25,514 bases of DNA from JBGTLA01 sp041744375 (lineage in GTDB: Bacteria > Actinomycetota > Acidimicrobiia > Spongiisociales > ZC4RG35), in contig JBGTLA010000069.1 in NCBI GenBank assembly GCA_041744375.1, forward strand, positions 1 to 25,514. Reading direction: 5' to 3'. Below, one piece after another: positions 21,562-25,514 of this stretch. The position numbers and the translations under genes are program-made. Under the pieces are notes generated by a model. That model saw only the letters and a program-made list of their open reading frames with translations. It had not been told where the DNA came from and searched no databases. The first letter of the stretch is position 1. Every line of letters begins with the position of its first letter.

Positions 21562-21908
21562 GAGGTGTCGACACGGTTTTCTTCAAGGTGACCGATCTCG
21601 ATCGGGCGGTCGCCTGGTATCGCGACGTCCTCGGCATCGAACCTGGGCCCCGACTTGGCGACTGGCAGGTGCTCGATGTGGGGGGCGATGTGACCTTGGC
21701 GCTCCACCTCTTCGACCGGGCCGGAGCAGACGTCAATGCCGTGGTGGTGCTGGCGGTCGACGATCTGAACGCGGCGATCGATCAGGCGGTGGCGCACGGA
21801 GCCCAGCCCATAGATCCCGACGTGACCAACACCGGTGACAGGCTGTTCACCACCTTTGCCGATCCCGATCGCAACCATGTCCAGCTCATCGAGCGCCCCG
21901 ATGGATAG
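21552..21908 (+). CDS. VOC/glyoxalase-fold protein 2
   Basis: 118-aa single VOC domain with two beta-alpha units. VDTVFFKVTDLDRAVAWYRDVLGIEPGPR is a typical start, and TTFADPDRNHVQLIERPDG a typical end with the conserved DPDRNHVQLIE motif whose Glu is often a metal ligand. Sequence alone does not give a substrate. It overlaps the first VOC gene by 10 nt and is read in a different frame. It converges with ilvA across a strong hairpin. Confidence 0.8.
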   Translation: MRVRGVDTVFFKVTDLDRAVAWYRDVLGIEPGPRLGDWQVLDVGGDVTLALHLFDRAGADVNAVVVLAVDDLNAAIDQAVAHGAQPIDPDVTNTGDRLFTTFADPDRNHVQLIERPDG

Positions 21909-21921
21909 GACGGACTCGGAC

Positions 21922-21963
21922 TGAGACCGTGATCGGCCGGGCCCGCGTCCATCACCGGTCTCA
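21922..21963. terminator. bidirectional terminator-like hairpin between VOC gene 2 and ilvA
   Basis: TGAGACCGTGAT (21922-21933) pairs with ATCACCGGTCTCA (21951-21963), 12 pairs with a single bulged G, around a 17-nt GC-rich loop. It lies between two convergent genes and includes the ilvA stop codon. No T-run flanks it, which is common for actinobacterial terminators. Confidence 0.65.
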
Positions 21964-23163
21964 AGGTTGGTAGGGCGCCAGGGCGCGGCGGATCTCGTCG
22001 GCGTGATCGGCATCTCGAGTCTCGACGGAGATATCGATCTCGACTACGCCGAAGGGCAACTCGAGGCCCTGGCGGTGGTGCTCTACGTGCACGACGTTGG
22101 CACCCCGGGAGGCGACTTCTCCGAGAACCCGGGCCAGCTGGCCGGGCTGGTCGGGCACCCACACCCGAAAAGTGGCGTAGCGTCCACCAGCTTGTAGTCC
22201 ATGGCGCACCACTTTGCCCAAGAGGAGCAGGTCGAGGTTTCCGCCCGACAACACGACGACGAGAGGGTCGGGGGCGTGATCGGGCACCAGTCCGGCCAGG
22301 AGTGCTGCGACACCCACCGCCCCCGCCGGCTCGACCATCAACTTGGCTCGTTCCAGCACCACCGTAAGGGCGGCGCTGGTTTGGGCGTCGTCGACCACAA
22401 CCAGGTCGGCCACGTGCTTTTCTACGAGGGCGAAAACCAGGGGCGACGGCACGATCACATTGATCCCGTCGGCCATCGTTCGCCCGGGAGCGACCCGTAC
22501 CGGGCTGCCGGCCCGACGGCTGGCGGTGTAGGAGGCAGCCACGTCGATCTCCACGCCGATCAGATGGGCGGCGGGTCGGTGATGACGCACGGCTACGGCG
22601 GAGCCGGCCAGGAGGCCGCCACCGCCGGTTGGTATCACCACCGTGCCCACATCCGGGAGTTGCTCGGCGATCTCGAGTCCCATGGTTCCCTGGCCGGCGA
22701 CTATGCGAGGGTCGTCGTATGGGTGAACGAATACGGCGCCGGTCTCGTGCGCGAACGCCTGGGCGGCCTCGACTGCATCGGCTAGGTTGGTCCCGACCAG
22801 CTGGACCTCGGCTCCGTACCCTCGGGTGGCGTTCACCTTCGGTATAGGTGCGATCTCGGGCATGAAGATGGTCGCTCGCGACCCTACCCATGATGCCGCC
22901 AGTGCCACTCCCTGGGCGTGGTTGCCCGCCGACGCTGCCACCACGTCGGCGCCCCCGAGGTGGGAGAGGACGCTGAGGGCGCCCCTCACTTTGAACGACC
23001 CCGCCCGTTGCAGGCATTCCGCCTTGATCCACACCTCGCGGCCCGTTAGTCGTGAGAGCGAATCGGCGAACAACATGGGCGTTTCTGCCACCCGCCCTTC
23101 GAAAAGCTCTCGGGCGGCGACGATGTCGTCGAAAGTCACGGTGGGGTTGGCAGATGGGGGCAC
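21961..23163 (-). CDS. ilvA: Threonine ammonia-lyase with ACT domain
   Basis: 400-aa PLP enzyme that deaminates threonine to 2-oxobutanoate, the entry to isoleucine synthesis. The PLP lysine is K58 in GSFKVRGA. SAGNHAQGVALAA and the phosphate-binding TGGGGLLAG (about 179-187) are conserved. The C-terminal part from about 328 (YATFRVWVPDQPGQLARVLGEVASRGANVVHVEH) is an ACT domain, a small-molecule regulatory fold. I choose the GTG at 23163 because a TATGCT box lies 8 nt upstream, as for a leaderless mRNA. An ATG at 23193 would add ten residues but has no Shine-Dalgarno site. It diverges from rplM. Confidence 0.9.
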   Translation of the reverse strand: MPPSANPTVTFDDIVAARELFEGRVAETPMLFADSLSRLTGREVWIKAECLQRAGSFKVRGALSVLSHLGGADVVAASAGNHAQGVALAASWVGSRATIFMPEIAPIPKVNATRGYGAEVQLVGTNLADAVEAAQAFAHETGAVFVHPYDDPRIVAGQGTMGLEIAEQLPDVGTVVIPTGGGGLLAGSAVAVRHHRPAAHLIGVEIDVAASYTASRRAGSPVRVAPGRTMADGINVIVPSPLVFALVEKHVADLVVVDDAQTSAALTVVLERAKLMVEPAGAVGVAALLAGLVPDHAPDPLVVVLSGGNLDLLLLGKVVRHGLQAGGRYATFRVWVPDQPGQLARVLGEVASRGANVVHVEHHRQGLELPFGVVEIDISVETRDADHADEIRRALAPYQP

Positions 23164-23171
23164 GGTCACGT

Positions 23172-23177
23172 AGCATA
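23172..23177 (-). promoter_or_regulatory. ilvA: -10 box for a leaderless ilvA transcript
   Basis: The minus strand reads TATGCT, followed by 8 nt and GTG at 23163. If this is used, the upstream ATG at 23193 lies outside the transcript. Confidence 0.45.
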
Positions 23178-23248
23178 CGGGTGCTCCCACCATGGGAGCT
23201 CGTCACATGACGACCCCCCGGATGGCGGCACGGCCATCCAGCGTCGCC

Positions 23249-23254
23249 TATACA
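23249..23254 (+). promoter_or_regulatory. possible -10 box of the rplM-rpsI-glmM operon
   Basis: TATACA resembles the -10 consensus and lies about 40 nt before the rplM ATG. No good -35 box is visible. A promoter is expected here because ilvA diverges. Confidence 0.3.
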
Positions 23255-23293
23255 TCCGCGTGCCGAGTCGCGACCAGCCCAGAGCTTCCTTAC

Positions 23294-23752
23294 ATGACTG
23301 TCAACAAGACGTTTTCTCCGAAACCAGCCGACATCAGCCGCCAATGGTGGGTGGTCGATGCCGCCCAGTTGCCCCTTGGCCGTCTCGCCTCGGAAGTCGC
23401 CCAGATCCTGAGGGGCAAGCACAAGCCGATTTTTGCTCCCCATGTGGATGCGGGTGACCACGTCATCGTCATCAACGCCGACCAGGTGGCCGTGACTTCA
23501 AAAAAGGGCCAGCAAAAGATCTACTACCGCCACAGCGGCTTCCCCGGTGGTATCAAGGCCGAGACCTATGATGCGCTCATGGCCCGACGGCCTGAGGCCA
23601 TCATTGAACGCGCCGTCAGAGGAATGCTCCCAAAGAACAAACTCGGCCGACAGATGGCCCGCAAACTCAAGGTCTACGCCGGTCCCGATCACCCCCACAC
23701 CGCCCAGCAGCCGCAGCCGCTGGAGTTACAGATCCGAAAGGTTGAATCCTGA
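23294..23752 (+). CDS. rplM: 50S ribosomal protein L13
   Basis: 152-aa uL13, an early 50S assembly protein. KTFSPKPADISRQWWVVDAAQLPLGRLASEVAQILRGKHKPIFAPHVDAGDHVIVINADQVAVT, YRHSGFPGGIKAETYDALMARRPEAIIERAVRGMLPKNKLGRQMARKLKVYAGPDHPHTAQQP is the family from end to end. The ATG at 23294 is chosen; the frame extends upstream to 23192 but the extra residues do not resemble L13. The stop overlaps the rpsI ATG. Confidence 0.97.
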   Translation: MTVNKTFSPKPADISRQWWVVDAAQLPLGRLASEVAQILRGKHKPIFAPHVDAGDHVIVINADQVAVTSKKGQQKIYYRHSGFPGGIKAETYDALMARRPEAIIERAVRGMLPKNKLGRQMARKLKVYAGPDHPHTAQQPQPLELQIRKVES

Positions 23753-24144
23753 TGGCCTCGCCGCTCGTCCAAGCTACCGGTCGCCGCAAGGAGTCACGCG
23801 CTCGTGTGCGATTCCGCGATGGAGGGGGCCAGATGGTCTTGAACGGCAAGGCCCTCGAGGTGTACTTCCCGACGATGGCCCAGCGTATGCGAGTGATGGA
23901 GCCCCTCCAGGTCACCAATACCCATGGGCACTATGACATCGAGGCAACCCTGGAGGGCGGCGGCGTCACCGGACAGGTGGACGCTCTCCGGCTCGGCATC
24001 GCCCGTGCGCTGATCGTACTGGACCCCGACCTGCGTCCCACGCTGAAGAAGGCCGGGATGCTCACACGCGACTCTCGTAGGGTCGAACGCAAGAAGTACG
24101 GCCTGCGCAAGGCGCGCCGGGCCCCGCAGTACACCAAGCGCTGA
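23752..24144 (+). CDS. rpsI: 30S ribosomal protein S9
   Basis: 130-aa uS9, whose C-terminal tail reaches the P-site tRNA. VQATGRRKESRARVRFRDGGGQMVLNGKALEVYF and GGGVTGQVDALRLGIARALIVLDPDLRPTLKKAGMLTRDSRRVERKKYGLRKARRAPQYTKR match the family, ending in the conserved KR. It is coupled to rplM by a 1-nt overlap and followed after 15 nt by glmM, the usual actinobacterial order. Confidence 0.98.
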   Translation: MASPLVQATGRRKESRARVRFRDGGGQMVLNGKALEVYFPTMAQRMRVMEPLQVTNTHGHYDIEATLEGGGVTGQVDALRLGIARALIVLDPDLRPTLKKAGMLTRDSRRVERKKYGLRKARRAPQYTKR

Positions 24145-24159
24145 CCGAGGCAGCGGGCG

Positions 24160-25514
24160 TTGCCTGACCTTCGGGCGCTGTTGGCCGAGGGACGTCCTAT
24201 CTTCGGCACCGACGGTGTCCGAGGAGAGGCGGGGTCAGAACTGACCCCCGAACTCGTCCTCGACATCGGCCGATCGGCCGGGTCCCTCCTCGACAACGGC
24301 CCCGTCGTCGTGGGTCGGGACACCCGTCGATCCGGCACCATGTTATCGGCGGCGCTGTGTGCCGGCTTTCAAGCGGTCGGCATCGACACTCTCGACGTGG
24401 GAATCCTTCCTTCGGGAGGCATCAGCCTGCTCACACATCAGTCGGCGGCCACGATGGGCGCAGTGGTGTCAGCGTCTCACAACCCTGCGCCCGACAACGG
24501 GGTGAAGCTACTGGGGGAACAGGGTTCGAAGCTGGCCGACGAGGGCGAGCGGGCCATCGAGGCGGCGCTGCGTTCCCCCAATCGGCGCTCTGCCACCGGA
24601 GGGGCTGTCGGCATCGGCCTGGTCGACGCGGACGCTCTCCGCGACTACGTGGGCTATCTGTCGTCGGTGGCCACGTATCGCCTGGGTGGAATTCAGCTGG
24701 TCCTGGATTGCGCAAACGGGGCCGCCTTCCAGGCCGCCCCGGATCTCTTCCGGCGGCTGAAGGCCGATGTCGAGGTCGTGGGTGCCGAGCCCAACGGCAT
24801 GAACATAAACGAGGGCTGTGGCGCCACTCATCCTGAGTTTCTCGCCGCTCGTTCCCGTGGTCGTGTCGGCCTTTCGTTCGACGGCGACGCCGACAGGTTG
24901 ATAGCGGTTGACGAGGACGGTCGCCCGGCCAATGGTGATGTGATCATGGCCATCGTCGCCCGTCACTGGAAGGCGGCCGGGAACCTCAAGAACGATCTGG
25001 TCGTGGCGACCGTGATGTCCAACCTGGGTTTTCGCAAGAGCATGGCCGAGGCGGGAATCGAGATGGTGGAGACCAAGGTGGGTGATCGCTACGTGATGGA
25101 GGCTCTCGTCGCTCGCAAAGGTGTGATGGGGGGCGAGCAGAGCGGACATGTCATCTTCTTGGACAAAGGGCGGAGCGGTGACGGTCTGCTCACCGCGGTG
25201 CGCCTGCTCGACGTGATGGCGGGAACCGGCAAAGAGCTCCGTCAACTGCGGGCGGAGGCGATAACCGAGTATCCCCAGGTGCTCGAGAATGTGCGAGTGG
25301 GCCGTACATCCGATCTCGACGGTGCCGTCGACCTGTGGGAGGCGGTGGCCGAAGCCGAAGCCGCCCTCGGGGAAGAGGGGCGGATCTTGGTTCGTGCCTC
25401 GGGCACCGAGCCGTTGGTACGTGTGATGGTGGAAGCCCCTTCGCTGGAGGATGCGAGACGGTATGCTGACGTCGGGGCGTCGGTCGCAGCCACCACCCGT
25501 GGAAAGGAGGGATG
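24160..25514 (+). CDS. glmM: Phosphoglucosamine mutase (3' end at the window edge)
   Basis: Converts glucosamine-6-phosphate to glucosamine-1-phosphate for UDP-GlcNAc and cell-wall synthesis. The open frame gives 451 residues to the edge, close to full length. RPIFGTDGVRGEAG is at 12-25, the phosphoserine loop SASHNP at 104-109 (Ser106), the Mg-binding DGDADR at 241-246, the sugar-binding GGEQSGH near 324-330, and the phosphate-binding RASGTEPLVRVM near 411-422. The start is TTG at 24160 with GAGG 9 nt upstream; no ATG or GTG fits. The last bases read GGATG, so a TGA stop may follow at once, with an overlapping ATG at 25512 as a possible next start. Confidence 0.95.
   Translation, partial: MPDLRALLAEGRPIFGTDGVRGEAGSELTPELVLDIGRSAGSLLDNGPVVVGRDTRRSGTMLSAALCAGFQAVGIDTLDVGILPSGGISLLTHQSAATMGAVVSASHNPAPDNGVKLLGEQGSKLADEGERAIEAALRSPNRRSATGGAVGIGLVDADALRDYVGYLSSVATYRLGGIQLVLDCANGAAFQAAPDLFRRLKADVEVVGAEPNGMNINEGCGATHPEFLAARSRGRVGLSFDGDADRLIAVDEDGRPANGDVIMAIVARHWKAAGNLKNDLVVATVMSNLGFRKSMAEAGIEMVETKVGDRYVMEALVARKGVMGGEQSGHVIFLDKGRSGDGLLTAVRLLDVMAGTGKELRQLRAEAITEYPQVLENVRVGRTSDLDGAVDLWEAVAEAEAALGEEGRILVRASGTEPLVRVMVEAPSLEDARRYADVGASVAATTRGKEG

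Noticed and set aside
21782..23461. 559-codon minus-strand frame across ilvA and the rplM start
   Set aside because: Arginine/glycine/proline-rich shadow of ilvA in another frame. ilvA itself has all PLP-enzyme motifs.

Overview
This is a high-GC, gene-dense bacterial window with many GTG starts and overlapping ATGA/GTGA junctions. It is almost certainly from an actinobacterium. The proteins suggest Acidimicrobiia or a relative: type-Z S14, LID-less 180-aa adenylate kinase, short L17, and an ERCC4-family nuclease between adk and map. That placement is inference from remembered families, not a search.

Layout. A PAP2-family phosphatase (minus strand, cut by the left edge) diverges from a long ribosomal cluster. 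S10 block: rpsJ, rplC, rplD, rplW, rplB, rpsS, rplV, rpsC, rplP, rpmC, rpsQ. spc block: rplN, rplX, rplE, rpsN, rpsH, rplF, rplR, rpsE, rpmD, rplO, secY. Then adk, an ERCC4-type nuclease and map. Alpha block: rpmJ, rpsM, rpsK, rpsD, rpoA, rplQ; infA is absent from its common place. Next comes a non-ribosomal stretch: plsC (minus), coaA, a beta-carbonic anhydrase, a YIP1-like membrane protein, truA, two VOC/glyoxalase-fold proteins and ilvA (minus). The window ends with rplM, rpsI and glmM (cut at its last codon). No tRNA, rRNA, CRISPR or insertion sequence was seen.

Most notable observation. rpsC and rplP are one uninterrupted 547-codon reading frame. They are joined through a tandem array of heptamers (GGGAGTC x5 plus GGAAGTC, 5388-5429) inside the S3 C-terminal tail. 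Just after the array a typical acidic S3 tail with a 13-residue duplication and its own TGA stop (5593) lies out of frame. Gaining one heptamer, or losing two, would restore it. The third frame gives yet another C-terminus. This is either a slippage-prone coding array that switches the S3 tail, a recent mutation, or a miscounted repeat in the assembly. Related heptamer arrays sit in three other gaps of the cluster (rpsC-rplP, rpmD-rplO, rplO-secY), so they form a small repeat family.

A second pattern concerns start signals. Ribosomal genes mostly have Shine-Dalgarno sites or translational coupling. Five non-ribosomal genes (map, plsC, the YIP1-like gene, the first VOC gene, ilvA) instead have a TANNNT box 7-9 nt before the start and no clear Shine-Dalgarno site, as expected for leaderless mRNAs. 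This also corrects the starts of map and ilvA.
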